Notes: generated by a model not told the origin, from the sequence alone. DNA of 64,000 nucleotides from Rhodamnia argentea (GCF_020921035.1 NC_063150.1:13516001-13580000), one strand, 5' to 3'. Counted from the stretch's first letter, positions 47,036 through 58,981 are shown. A program made the numbers and translations.

Positions 47036-48440
47036 CAAAATTGGTTTCTCTTGCAATATTGCCCAATACTCCGAAATAGAAAATCTATATGCTATAATGA
47101 AAATTAGATAATAGTTAAATGCACATAAAAAATTTTACTTAGAATTTCCGCCAACATATTTTTATATCTCTTCCTTGTTATTTTCTTGTAAGAGGTTGCG
47201 ATTTTTCGACGACGTTTTACGTGCCTTTGTCCAAAGGACGATCTTTGTTATGTGCTTGAGATGTTCGACACTTCGAAACATGAGACATTCTAGCGAAAAG
47301 ATCTTGACAAAAACATAATTTACGAGATTTTATATAATTTCAAATGATGCTCATCGAGGGAAAAGATATTTCTACTGTCAACGTGATTAACCCCCACAGG
47401 CATGAAGATATAAAATGTTCCACTTGACATAACTCTGTTATGGTAGTTCTTCAAATTTACTTTGAAAAATTCACCATAAGTGAAATAATTGTTTTCACCA
47501 TGTCGAATTTGCCGACGTCGCTTAAGTAAGCATTTTTTAAAAATTATAACACTCAAGTGGTCGATTGAAAAATTATTGCATCAAAATGGCCACCGTATGA
47601 TAGTTGTGATATTTGTGAGACCGGTTTTTCGAGAAGTTGATTTAACTTTGTTTAATTTAAGGATTCATTGAGTCGGGATTTTTACCACACTTACCTACAA
47701 TATCCAGAATGCCATTATTCTACAACTTCTCGATGAAATTTTGTACGATAGATTTCCAAGAAGAGGCACAGAATTCTTCAATGCATGCGGGATGAATATT
47801 TGAGACTATACATATGGTACAATCGTAGCTCCATACGTAGCATATACTTCTCGGACTACATGTTCGAGATTATGTTTATACGTCTCGATGATGAAGTTTA
47901 AGGCTCGAAGTCGTCGTTATCATGCAAAGAAACCCTAACTTACGCATCGGAAATGACTCTTTTTTGGGGGGAAAACAAGATCAATTATTGGTAAGACTTT
48001 GGTGGATTATACTATATGCCTTATATATCTGGACGAAGGCTGTAAATTCCAATTCCAGCAACAACAACAAATAAAAAAAAAAAAAAAAGAAATGGTGATA
48101 TAAATTAGTGTGCAAATCAAATCTTTATAAGTACGATTCATATGGCACGTCAGATAACGCGTTGCTCTTGCTTGACCTTTGCAAATAAAGATCATACGAT
48201 TAACATTTGGAAAGAGCTAGGTTTTCTCTCTCTCTCTTTTTTTTGTTGTTGTTAATATTGACTTAGACCTAATTTGATATGGGTTTAAGACTCTCATTTT
48301 ACGCAGCGTTATTAAAACTCAAAGTGGCACATGCCAGGTATGCAATACGGTCTATATATGTACTTTATTTTGGAATGAATCCTCCAATTGGGTTTTTTTT
48401 TTTAATCTTATTCATACTTGAGGTTAAAATATGTATAAAA
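47036..48440. other. Intergenic, no gene recognised
   Basis: AT-rich with a poly-A run at about 48073-48089 and a CT run near 48223-48237. No coding or repeat identity could be assigned. Confidence 0.35.
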
Positions 48441-48446
48441 AAACTA

Positions 48447-49206
48447 AGGAAAATTATTCTAAACCTATTGTACTTGTGCCAATTCAATTTTAAACCTTTC
48501 AATTTGACTAATTTTGTCCTAAACATTTTGACAATTTGCTAATTAAGTCATAAATATTTCAGTTATACCACATTAGCCTTAATTTTTTTTTTTACGATTT
48601 GCCAATTTAATAGTTGTAGCCAATATTAGTTGTTGTTAACGTAATGATCCGGTTGGCACCAGTTGTCTTATATGGCACGATCAACATTGACATATATAGC
48701 TTTCTCCACTTTTTTAATTTTTTGAATTTTTTCTTCTTTTCTTTTCTAATTTTAACAGCTTGGGCTGTCGACCTTTGCCTGGTCGGGTGAGGGCACAAAC
48801 AAAAAGATAAAATATAAAAGGAAAAAAGGAAAAAAAATAAAGGAATGGAAAAAGGAAAAAAAGAAAAAAATAATACATTTCGAGAAATTTAAATAATAAA
48901 AAAATTATATATATTATCCACTTGAGTTCCGGTCATGTCTCATAGGGTGGTCGACGCTACCCGGACCACCATGTCACTAATTCCCAATCAAAATTTGTTG
49001 GGAATGATTAAATCGGGAAATAGTCAAAAGGTTTATGACTAATTTGACAAATCATCAAATATTTATGATAAAATTAGTACAATTTAAAAGTTTATGACTC
49101 AACCAACAAATTACAAATGGTTTAGAACCAATCCAAATTGAAAAGCTCATGACTAAATTAGCACAAGCGTAGCAGATTTAAGACCTTTTTTTTTTATAAT
49201 CTTTCC
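48447..49206. mobile_element. ~760-bp foldback element
   Basis: The left arm (GGAAAATTATTCTAAACC, ACTTGTGCCAATTCAATTTT) is matched by the right arm read in reverse (GGAAAGATTATAAAA, GCTTGTGCTAATTTAG). Both arms carry internal subrepeats of the type AATTT..TCCTAAAC. The centre includes text shared with 51240-51830 (TATGGCACGATCAACATTG versus ATGGCACGGTTAACACCGG). No coding capacity. Confidence 0.6.
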
Positions 49207-49224
49207 GATTAAAAAAAAAAGTGA

Positions 49225-49385
49225 ACGTGGGAATCGACGTCAGCGAGAGAGGAGGGGCGGTTGGGCTATCATCCGGCCACCGGCAAAGGTAACGGTCATA
49301 GGAATTCAAGACTTTCTTAATGGGCTATCCGTCCAACCACCGGTAGTGGCCAATGAGAATTCAAGACTTTCTCAACTTCTCCCCT
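49225..49385. repeat. ~80-bp imperfect tandem duplication
   Basis: TGGGCTATC..CCGGCCACCGG..GGAATTCAAGACTTTCTTAA is followed by a second version, TGGGCTATCCGTCCAACCACCGG..GAATTCAAGACTTTCTCAA. Confidence 0.65.
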
Positions 49386-49812
49386 TTCGAATAATTCGCC
49401 AGCTAACTATTACGTCGACCCGAACCTTAGTTTTTCGAAATCCACAAGCCATCGCGAAGCAAATCATAAAAGGTTTGACGTCAGGCTGCGTCTAGACATT
49501 TGCTTGTAGAATACATCGAGTGATATTGTAAAATGATTTCATGAGCAGATGGACGACACTTCATTGGAGTTCGCGCAAGATTAGGCGGAACATATGACAT
49601 GATTAACAATTAAACTATTGTTGTTATTACTTTTGACCAAAATAAAAAAGAGGGATTTGCCACCCGTTGTCTTCTCCATGTTAGCTTCCAAACCCCAACA
49701 ACATGCTTAAAAGAAAAAGGAGAAGCTAATTTCCATGTGACTGCCGTTCCCTCAACGCCTTGAAAAAAGGAGAAACAATAAATGAAAAGGAGTAGAAAAA
49801 ACATAAAATAAA

Positions 49813-49952
49813 GGGAAAATTTCAAATAATGACCCGAAGTCCTCTCGTTTTCTCAAATAATAGTTCTAAGTGAATCATGCTTCAAATAAGGGTCTGAAAT
49901 GCCATTATTTGAGAAAATAAGAGGGTTTTGGGCCATTTTTTGAAATTTTTCC
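49813..49952. mobile_element. 140-bp Mutator-like MITE with exact 9-bp target duplication
   Basis: Inverted ends GGGAAAATTTCAAA and GGAAAAATTTCAAA; the whole element folds back on itself (CTCAAATAAT... pairs with ATTATTTGAG). It is flanked on both sides by TAAAATAAA (49804-49812 and 49953-49961). A 9-bp duplication is characteristic of Mutator-like transposases. The paralogous segment near 52395-52425 lacks the insertion. Larger relatives lie at 55959-56746 and 57240-57885. Confidence 0.85.
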
Positions 49953-50229
49953 TAAAATAAACAAAGACGGATGGATTCTACATGGCGTTAGGTTTCCCTG
50001 CCGTGATAACAACCTCACAGGACACGTTCAATGCTCCCAGTCCTTGGGGCATCTTGCACCGCACGATCTCGCCCCCCAACTCTATGCGGGACCCACTAGC
50101 TTGGACGCATCACACGGTCTAGGATGCATCACCATCTCGGCACCGTCGGCAGCCGATTTGGACATGGTCTGGGCAGGCGATTACGTGAAAGCCAATTAGC
50201 CGATTTGGACACGGGACATGATCCTTAAG

Positions 50230-50890
50230 AGTGGTTCGGAACATTTGTTAAGTGTGTTTAATTTAAAAATATTTCGATTTAAAAAATAATAAATATACAT
50301 GATTTGAGGAAATTATTACACAGAGTATTGTGAAAAAAAAAAAGATGGCACGGTTAATAACAAATTTCTTTGGGGCAGTTGTTTTATAGAATTTAATATG
50401 TTGGAGTATAGAACTTCTGAAAATGAAAAAAAGAATTGAAAATTGATTTGTAATAGAATAACTCTGTTTGCTAACTAAATAAAAAAAACTTAAATCATAA
50501 TTTTTCAATTTAATCATTTCGATCAATTTTGATCGGAAACTACTGACATGAACGCTAGCCTTTATGGTAAAGCCGATCTTGACATGGATAGTTTTTTTAA
50601 TTTAAAAAAACTGAATTTTTCATACTTTTTATTTTGTTATTTTTTTTCTTCCTTTCTTTTTCTTTTTTCCTTTTTCACTTCTAAGCTTGGCAAGGGTCGT
50701 GGCTCTCGTCTAGTGGTCATCTAGGCAAGGGCCACGACCCTCGCTCTCTGCCGGCAAGGGCTTCGCGGCCCTCGCACGTGCTTTGTAGATAAGAAGGGAA
50801 TATAAAATATAAAATATAAAGAAATTCGGAATTTTTTCTAAGAAATTCAGAAAAAATTTAAAAAGTTTTAAAAATTGTCAAGGGTAGAGC
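50230..50890. mobile_element. AT-rich insertion with GC-rich hairpin core
   Basis: Interrupts copy 1 of the segmental duplication. The core at 50690-50790 contains inverted phrases GGCAAGGGTCGTGG, GGCAAGGGCCACGACCCTCG and CGCGGCCCTCGC. The left part shares GAACGCTAGCC..GCCGATC-type text with the foldback at 51240. Boundaries are approximate and the class is unknown. Confidence 0.45.
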
Positions 50891-51239
50891 CAGCCGTCCT
50901 GCATGGCCCTGTCGGCAATCACGTCAATATTTCTCGGGTTAAATTGGCCACCCCGACCAACGGCCCAAAGTGGATGGAAATTGGATCAGAAGATAGAAAT
51001 ATTTTCCTGGGCATGTCCTTTTCGGATCCATAACAATAATACAAAAAATATTGCGATGTCGATGAGGATGGAAGTACATGAACGCGAGTTGGTGAAGGCT
51101 CAGACAGTTGAACTAGGAGTCATGCGAATCACATCAAGCCTCTCCCATATCCTCCACGGAGTATAGATATATCAATTTAAATGCCCGATGAATCCCCACG
51201 GTACGTTGTTGACATATATATATTTTTGGGTCCAACGTT

Positions 51240-51830
51240 GTTGACATATTAAAAGGAAGGAAAACTGTCTAAAATGTCCTAAACCTAAACCTATTGACTA
51301 TTCAGTCATGAACATTTTAACGCCTCGGTGAATTGAGTCCATCAAATCAATTTTGGCCGAAAATCGCTGATGTGAATGCCTGTTGTCTCGCATGGCTGCA
51401 TGGCACGGTTAACACCGGCATTGACAATTTTTAATAATATTGTAACATTATATTTATTTTGTTGATTTTTTCTCCTTCTTTTTTTTCCTCTTCCTTTTTC
51501 TTCTTCCCTTCTTCGGGCCTCGGTGACTGGCCAACGGAAGAAGGGAAGGAAAAAAAAAAAGAAAGAGAAAGAAAATAAAAAATCAATTAAAAATTTGCAT
51601 AATATCTAAACATTATTAAAAATTATTCACGTCGGCGTTGTCCGTGCGGGTGTCTTAGTCTGCGATTTCCGACTAAAATTGACGTGCCAATTGAAAAATT
51701 TATAATTGAATTGACAAAAGTACAATAAATATGAGACTTTTTAGATAACTTTCCTACTAAAACGGTGAGAAAGGCGATGGCGGCCGTCGGCGGTATAAAT
51801 CTAATCTTGCTTTGTTTGCTCATTCATTCC
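51240..51830. mobile_element. Foldback-like element between the duplicated segments
   Basis: The left arm (TCCTAAACCTAAACC, ATTTTGGCCGAAAATCGC) and right arm (GCGATTTCCGACTAAAATTG read in reverse orientation) are imperfectly complementary. The centre is CT-rich then A-rich with GGCCAACGG. It is related to the element at 48447-49206. Confidence 0.45.
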
Positions 51831-51989
51831 TCCTGAATACGATAGAGAGACATTGTCTCGTTTCCCTTTAGAAGTGTCGGCATCATTTTTGTACTGGTTT
51901 GTCTACCAAACTTCGTAAAATACTAATATAACCCATGAATTTTTCCGAATCCAAACATGTTTTGTGCGATCACATGCTCTCTTTGACCA

Positions 51990-53445
51990 GCTAACAAGTC
52001 ACAATACAACGATGACCACAAGATGGGATGATGTGGGATTAGTCAATCGAGGGAAAATTACCAAAAAATTTTTTTAGACCTGAACCTTGGTTTTCGAAAT
52101 TCAATGAGCTATCACAAAGCGGGTCGTAGCAATTTAACATCAAGTTGCGTCTCAATGTCAACTTCAGAATACACGGAGGGATAGAATTTTTTTAAGAGCA
52201 AATTGACACGTTCATATGACCCACTTTATTACATCTCTATTAGCAATTAAACTATTGTTGTTACTACTTTTGGAAAAAGGTTTTTCCTCCCATGTTAAAG
52301 CTACCAAACCCTAGCAACATGCTGAACGCCGTGGACTTGGGACGCTAATTTCGACGGACTGGCGTTCCTTCTGCAAGGAGAAACAATAAAAAATAAATAT
52401 AACATAAACAAAGACGGAGGGATTCAAACGCGACGTTAGGTGCCCCGCCGCCGTGATAGCAACAGCCGCCGAGGACACAATCAACGGCCCCCGATCCTTG
52501 GGGCCTCCTGCGCCGTATGATCTCGCCTCAACCTATGCGGGACCCGCTAGCTTGGACCCATCGCACGGCCTTGGATGCATCCCCGTCTCAACACCGTGGG
52601 CGGCCGATTTCCGTGAAAGCCAATCAAGCGCTGAGCGCCAGAATTGGAGCAAGCGGAAAACTCTTGACAATTGATCAAAAATAATTTTTCGATGGTTGAT
52701 TAAGACCTGAAAATAACATTAAAAAGATTTACCATAGTTTAGTAACGAAAATGCATTTTTCCTAAAAGAACATGCACTGTTCGAGCACCAATGACTTTGG
52801 GCACTGGGGTTTCAAGCCTGGATCCTCACCTCTCGAGCACGAGCACGAGCATTGATCTTGGGTCTATCAAAATCGTGCCCAAGAACTCGATGCCCATGCT
52901 CGGCTTCCTAGGGCCTTGACTCGAGTAGACGGAGGCGGGGCCCTCCCTGGTCAAAGGTGCCTAGGCCTGAGTCCATCGAAGTCTGGCACAAGACTTCAAT
53001 ACAGGTGCCTGCACCCAGGTCCACGGAGGCCATGGGTGGTCCGAGTGGTGGTTCCACACTAGGAACCAGCAATTGAAACGGTTTTCGATCTGGTCCGATC
53101 CTTTTATTCACCCCTGATCTGGCAAGTCAACCGAAACGGTTTGGGGAATGCCAATCATGGAGGCTGACCGCCCCATCGTCAAAGGACCCCGAAGTGGATG
53201 AGAAACGGATCAGAAGATATTAGGTAATTTTTTAGTATTTTTCTTGGCATGTCCATTTCAGATATATATAAATAAATAGTTGTTTGAATGATGAAGAGGA
53301 TGCAAGCTAATGAATGTGAGTTGGTGAGGGACATAGTTGGACCGGGTGTTATTCGATTCACACATGAAGCCTCGAATATCCTCCACGGAGTCTAGTTATT
53401 TATGTTCAAAATGCCTGGTGAATTCCCACGACATACATGCAGTTC
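51990..53445. repeat. Segmental duplication, copy 2
   Basis: Counterpart of 49390-51215. It keeps the uninterrupted sequence ACATAAACAAAGACGG where copy 1 has the 140-bp MITE. Its own insert at about 52680-53120 contains a fragment of the GC-rich minisatellite family first seen at 3590-4860 (ACTCGATGCCCATGCTCGG near 52890) and a hAT-like stub. Confidence 0.7.
52790..53060. repeat. Fragment of the GC-rich minisatellite family
   Basis: Phrases such as GGGCACTGGGG, GAGCACGAGCACGAGCA and CCCATGCTCGG match the unit vocabulary of the array at 3590-4860, with far fewer repeats. Confidence 0.5.
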
Positions 53446-54290
53446 TTTCTTTAATATGTTAAAAAGGGTGAGGCCGAGGTTCGGGGTTGACTGTGTAATT
53501 TTTTTTTTGTCTGGTTATATCCTATCATATTTTATTATACAAGACATATTGTGCGCGCGCTATGTGTTATGTGCCATGTGTAGGTTGCGAACTCCTATTC
53601 TCTTCTTACGCTTTCTCACCCCACTACTTCGAAAGTGTGGATTCGAACCCCCCATCTTCCTCTTTCCAAATGAGAAAAGTGGCTACTAGGGCAATCCCTC
53701 ATGGTTGACTATGTAAATCTTGCTTGAGCATCTTTGGTTTCTTGTTTATTACTAGAACAAATGCATTGGGTCTTAAAAAAATAAAATAAAAATTATTTTT
53801 TCTCTTGGCATCTTTTTTCTTTATTCTCTCTAACTTCCCTCAAACGCCTCGCCTCTCTCTCTCTCTAGCAACTTTACCCTCCTCATTGCTTACTTGGGAC
53901 TCATCCTTACTTGTTCAAACCTCAAAACCCTCGCTCGTTCCTAACTCGTTTTTGCTTGCTCGCCATCGTTCGTCTTTTATTTTGAAACGTTTTGTTGTTC
54001 ATGCTATCTTGCTGTGAAAAATGAAAAAAAAAAGAAGGAAAAACAAATAGGTTCTCGAGTAGATATTGAAATTGGACCGAAAAAAAAAGGTCGGTTCCGG
54101 GGTATACAAGGTAACTTCCAAATTTCAAAAACTAGGAATTGGATAGTTATGAGTTCCAAGTTCGAAATGTGCCTACCCTGAAATCGATCACCCTTGCAAT
54201 TGATTAACACACTCGAGTAGGACATTTTCATATAATCAATTCACATTATTGCCTTTTTCCAAATGATTCCACAAATTATATTGCTGCGTT
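53446..54290. other. Intergenic, no gene recognised
   Basis: Contains a CT run near 53850-53866 and, at 54040-54200, text with GGTCGGTTCCGGGG and ATCGATCACCCTT that looks like a decayed hAT MITE. No gene. Confidence 0.35.
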
Positions 54291-54299
54291 TCGTTGTCG

Positions 54300-55255
54300 A
54301 GATATAAGTTAGCATAGAATATGTTTTATCCTATCCTATATTTGACAGCCATCAAAGATAGAATAAATGAGGGATATACGAGGATATAACCAGGATAAAA
54401 AAATCCCGGGGATGGGAGTACGATAGACCAGGATAGGATTTCTCAAGAGAGTAGATACGAGGAGAACCTAATTTTTCTTTCAACTATCGTCTCTCCTCCG
54501 TGTTGGTCCACCTCTCCACCGCACCAAGCCGCCTCTCTAGTGGGGGGGGGGCGCCTCTCGGGCGGTGGTAATTGTCAAGTGTGGCCGCCTCTCCGATGAT
54601 ACCGAACTAGGGTCTCCGGCCACAAAGATGAGTATCTCCATGACCTCGTTATTTGGTTGATTGTTTGGCATGATATGAGATGACGTCCCTCGTTCTTTAA
54701 CCGCTTAAACATTTTTACAATTCGAAAGGGTCTCAACATATTATGAAGAACTCGATATTGATTGTCGACTTTCAAAAGAAGTCTCAATATTCGAAAGGGC
54801 TTTCTTGGACGACTTACATGAGTGCATCTTCAACTTGCGCATGGAGGCTGAATAATTAGATTGATTAGCTTACTCACTTGACAAGATAACGAGCAAGGCC
54901 AGCGGATCATTCTCAAATTAATCAACTTCAAACCAAGACCCCTGATTCCACGAGGTCTACTCGGCCGATATTGTGCACGGATTCGGATGACAAAAACTAT
55001 TGCTCAACGATAACCGACTCACTAGAACTCATTATTGAGTAATTTCTAAAGCATCTTGATGTTTCAATAAAATAGAGTTGATTTAAGCCACGCCTTGCAT
55101 ATGCTTATCCCACTTTAAATTCGTAGTTCACCAAACAGTAGATATGATACGAGAAATCCTTGGATTTATTATTTTGTCATATCCAATCATATCCCGATTA
55201 GAAATTCGGACGACCAATCCTATCATGACTAGAAATTCAGTTGACCAAATGTAAC
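54300..55255. mobile_element. Dispersed element related to 21560-22370
   Basis: The right part (GATTAGAAATTCGGACGACCA, TCATGACTAGAAATTCAG) matches 21580-21655 in reverse orientation. TATCC-rich motifs (TTTTATCCTATCCTATA) mark the left arm. The interior includes a G9 run near 54541. Termini are uncertain. Confidence 0.4.
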
Positions 55256-55958
55256 AAGTGTGCAACAGATGAATCCTCCTTAACCCAACGTGAATCAAAG
55301 CGTGGCCCAACCCTCTGTGGTGTCCGGTTCAAGGGCCCAAATGAACGGTTCCAACACCCTCGAGCTCGGCTCAACACCCAATTGATCCGGCCCAGCAAGC
55401 CATTTCCAGTATTTTAAAATCTCAGATAACCCTGGGGAAATCCCGCCTAGTTCAAGGTGGGTATGGATCGAAGAAATCGGGACAACATTTAGGTCGGATT
55501 TTCAATCTTTCCTCTTTCTAAGTGAAATAGTGATCCTAGTGCTAGAATTATGTTAGTAAATTAAATGAAACTCAGTCGTTACTCTGTTGAATAAGAGAAT
55601 AGTGGGCTTTTGATGAATAAATAGGCCGTCACAACGCTAGAATTGGCATTTTGAAAAATTGCCAACATGAAGGAGATTTCACAATTTGCCTGGGCTATTA
55701 TCCTACTCGTTTAAACCCCTGCACTAAAAAACGCATTGCGTGAAGTCAATACGCAGGTCGAAATACCGAAAGCTGAAGAGGCTTGGGCCTTGGATTTTGA
55801 ACTTAAGCCCCCCATGAAAATGTTCTTATAGCTGTAGTAATTTTGTCTTATTTATATACAAATATGTATACGTATAATAACATGCTTTCTTTAATAGCAA
55901 AACTGAGCATGCATTATCCAATGAAATGCCATTTAGGCAATTGCTCGTGCATGCACAT
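55256..55958. other. Intergenic, no gene recognised
   Basis: Mixed composition with no repeat or coding identity seen. Confidence 0.35.
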
Positions 55959-56746
55959 GGGAAAAATTTCAAATAAGAGCTTGAAGTGCATTCATTTTCT
56001 CGAATAAGGGTTTAAAATGAATATTGTTTCGAATAAGGGATTGAAGCGTTCTTATTTTTTCAAATAATAACCTAAAGTGCTTTTATTTTTTTTTTCAAAT
56101 AAGAGCCTCAAGTGAACCTTGTTTCAAATAAGGGCATGAAGTGAAAAGTCTTAAAAAAGGGCTTGGTCTCAAGAGCATTTTCATTATTTTCCTTTAATTG
56201 GTTATTTTTCTTTTTTCTTTTTTTTTTTACTTTCTTTTTCGTATTTCCTACCCCTCCCGCCTATGGTCGCCGATGGGGGGTCGGCGCAAGCTCTTGCCAA
56301 AATCGGAAGAGTGTCGAGCTCTTTCCTGGCCTTGGGGAGGGTTTGCTCGCCCTTGTCTAGACACGGGCGATGCCGGCCTTGGTTAGGAAGAGGATAGGCG
56401 ACCCTCGCCAAGACGTGGTCCGAGAGGGGGCCGGTGACTTGCCAAGACTCGGGAGAGGGTCTGCTGCCTTTCGCTGAGTCCTTGGTGACCACATCGTCTT
56501 GTGCCGACCTCGCACCGGCGGTGGGGTGGTCAATAAAGAAAAAAAAAGAAAAAAATTAAAAAATCAAAAAGAAAAAAATAACGAAAATGCTTTTTAGGTC
56601 AGACTCTTTTTTGATACTTCATGGCCACTTTAGACCCTTCTTTGAAATAGTGAAGTTACTTGAGATCCTTATTTGAAATAATATTCATTTCGGACCCTTA
56701 TTTGAGAAAAATGAAAGCACTTCAAGTCCTTATTTAAAACTTTTCC
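55959..56746. mobile_element. Long palindromic Mutator-like MITE with GC-rich core
   Basis: Starts GGGAAAAATTTCAAATAAG and ends AAAACTTTTCC. Arms carry repeated (TT)CAAATAAGGGC..GAAGTG subunits in opposite orientations. The core at about 56250-56525 is GC-rich with GGGTCGGCGCAAG and CCTCGCCAAGACG. Same family as 49813-49952. The 9 bp on each side (CATGCACAT, TACGGATTT) do not match. Confidence 0.6.
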
Positions 56747-57239
56747 TACGGATTTTCTTCTATTTATATAATTTCACAAACACAAAAGCAAACAGAGAAC
56801 CGTGGAGGCATGCGGAAGCATAATCCGGAAAAGAATCGCATTATAATTTTAGGAAATCATTTGATAATTACATTTTAAATACTTAATTTAAAAAAAGGGT
56901 ACGGAAATGACGTTGTGAGGACGCTAATCCCTCGCCGCACGTGATTGAACACCCTTCACACGTGCGTTGGGTATCCAATCGACCTAGTTTTCTTGAATTG
57001 ATTGACGGCAACTCCATCTATAATACCATTGCGAAACTCCAAATTTTCTCGAGATTAAAAAAAAATCGTTATTATTATTTTTTTACAGACCCTTACTTTT
57101 GACGTTTCACGTCCTATCTTGGGGATGGGCCACAGCAATTTCTTTTAAAGAGGAAAAAGTCATTTAAACTTGAAAACATCATGACTTATATGATAATTTA
57201 CATATTAGATTCGTATGTTATGAAGGATTTCATTTGTTT
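56747..57239. other. AT-rich spacer between two palindromic elements
   Basis: No gene. A short GC-rich strip lies near 56920-56965, and poly-A/T runs near 57057 and 57078. Confidence 0.4.
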
Positions 57240-57885
57240 CGGCAAAATTTTCAAAAAAAATATGATTTCAAATAAGGGTTTGTATTTGGCAAGCTAAATA
57301 TTTCGATCTATCAATGGCATTGTCATCCAAAGACAATTCTAATCATATATTTTCTTTTCTTTTCTTTTTCTCATTTTTTTTTCTTTGCTACAACCAGCAA
57401 GAGCCCGGCGACCCTTGCCGTCTGCGGGTAAGGGTGGCCTCACCTATAGATGCCTTCACTAATCGAGGGCGAAGCGATCCTCACCCATATTTAGCGAGGG
57501 CCGGCCTCACCTAGGGCTTGCCTATGCACGATGAGGGTGGCCCTCGCGCATTGGGTGAGGACCACCCCTCACCTAGCCCTCTCCGCCGGCCACCAACAAA
57601 AAGAAAAGAGAAAAGAAAGAAAGAAAATTCAAAAGAAAAAGATGAAAATGCTTTTCGGCCAGCTTAAAGGTCAAATCATTCTTTGAGACTAATATAGTCA
57701 CTTTAGGCTCTCATGTGAAATAAGGTCTACTTCAGGTCTTTATTTGAAAAAATAAAGACATTTCATGCCCTTAGTCGCGACAAAATCTAATTAGGCCCTT
57801 CTTCAAAACAAGATCTAATCGGACATTTATTTGACAAAATGAGAGCACTTCAAGTCCTCATTTGTGCTCTCATTTGAAATCTTCC
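57240..57885. mobile_element. Palindromic Mutator-like MITE, third copy
   Basis: Starts CGGCAAAATTTTCAAA and ends TTTGAAATCTTCC. The GC-rich core at 57400-57590 has CTCACCTAG and GCGAGGGCCGGCC motifs, and the right arm has GAGAGCACTTCAAGTCCTCA. Flanks CATTTGTTT and CATTGTTTT are a near-match for a decayed 9-bp target duplication. Confidence 0.55.
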
Positions 57886-58004
57886 CATTGTTTTGTCTGA
57901 GTAAAATTCAAAGTGTTTGAGCGCAAGATTCTAAAAAACATAACAAGGAAGAGTGGTGCAAAACAAATGTTTATAGAGATACAAAATTGAAAAAAAAAAA
58001 AAAA

Positions 58005-58465
58005 GGAAATGCAAATTTGACCTAGTCATTAAACTTGCACCGTTTTTCAACATGATCCTTGAACTTGTAATTCATACAATCCAAGCTCTTAATATCATAA
58101 AATTTTTCCAATCATGTCCCGTTTCTGGCCAATTTTTTTTACAAATTGAAGCTAACAAGTCTATTTGTCTCGTTCAAAAGTTGAATATTGGAATAATCAT
58201 GTCCAAAAGTCGGATGTCGAAATAATCATGCTACCATACAATGAGAAGCTATTGAAAAATTTGTTCAATTGTATCTTGGACTAGCTCTTCCCCCGATTTG
58301 GTCCATCTAAATTGATTATCCATGGTGCCAGGCAGAGATGTCTTTCCAATATTAATAGACACTTAGCTTTAGCCTTCGATTTGTTTAAATCATAGACCGA
58401 CGGACTGAACTGTAAAAATTTGCAAGTTCGTGAACCATATTGAGAAACAGTGTAAGTCTCGAGGG
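58005..58465. repeat. Foldback array of AACTTGCA/TTGCAAGTT subrepeats
   Basis: The left half has TTAAACTTGCACCG, ATCCTTGAACTTG and CCAAGCTCTTAA. The right half has TTGCAAGTTCGTGAACC and AGTGTAAGTCTCG in opposite orientation. It is a long imperfect hairpin with no coding capacity, similar in style to 20525-20885. Confidence 0.5.
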
Positions 58466-58487
58466 CCAGAAAAATGTTCAAATGAAT

Positions 58488-58703
58488 GCTCGTTTGTTTC
58501 GCAAAGAATAAATTATTTCGAAATATTTTTTTTTTCAAAATGATTGCTTGTAAAAATAAGTGAACAAAAAGTATTTTCATTGTTCTTGAAAATATTTAGG
58601 CATAAATTATACTCGACTTCGAAAATATTTTTTACTAGTTAATTATTTCAATATATAAATAATCATTCTTTAAAAAATATTTTTATTTTTGTCGAAACCA
58701 ACG
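58488..58703. mobile_element. Small MITE, CGTTTGTTTCGC family, copy 3, next to SRPRB
   Basis: Left end CGTTTGTTTCGCAAAGAAT and right end, reversed, CGTTGGTTTCGACAAAAAT are imperfect inverted termini about 216 bp apart. The internal text GAAAATATTTAGGCATAAATT matches the copies at 37797 and 39075. It ends 278 bp before the SRPRB start codon, so it probably lies within or beside that promoter. Confidence 0.65.
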
Positions 58704-58981
58704 AAGCCGAAGAAAGGGAAAAAAAAAAAAGGGCTAAAAGCCAAAGAGGAATTTACACTTATGCCCTCGAGGCTGCCAGGGGGACCGGGGACCGCTGGAA
58801 ATTTCTCGCTCAATTCCGAGAAGAAAAAGGAGGAGGGAGAGCTCTCACGGAAGACTCGCCAATTCTCACCGGCATCGTCTTCTTCGTCTAGGGCTTCTCT
58901 CTCGTTCTCTCCGATCTGCTTCTCTCGAGCAAATCTTGACCTCGTCCCCCCTCTCAAACCGCAGAGAAAGCGAAAAAAAAA

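Larger units (their letters stand above)
49390..51215. repeat. Segmental duplication, copy 1
   Basis: Shares blocks in the same order with 51990-53445: GACCCGAACCTTAG; CAATTAAACTATTGTTGTTA; GAGAAACAATAAA; ACAAAGACGGATGGATTC; ATGCGGGACCCACTAGCTTG; GATCAGAAGATA; ATATCCTCCACGGAGT. This copy holds two inserts absent from copy 2, the small MITE at 49813-49952 and an AT-rich insert at about 50230-50890. No protein family was recognised in the shared part, so it may be duplicated non-coding or promoter DNA. Confidence 0.7.

Noticed and set aside
53560..53700. tRNA-like T-arm (GGTTCGAATCC on the minus strand)
   Set aside because: No matching acceptor, D or anticodon stems around it. This phrase is common in plant repeats.
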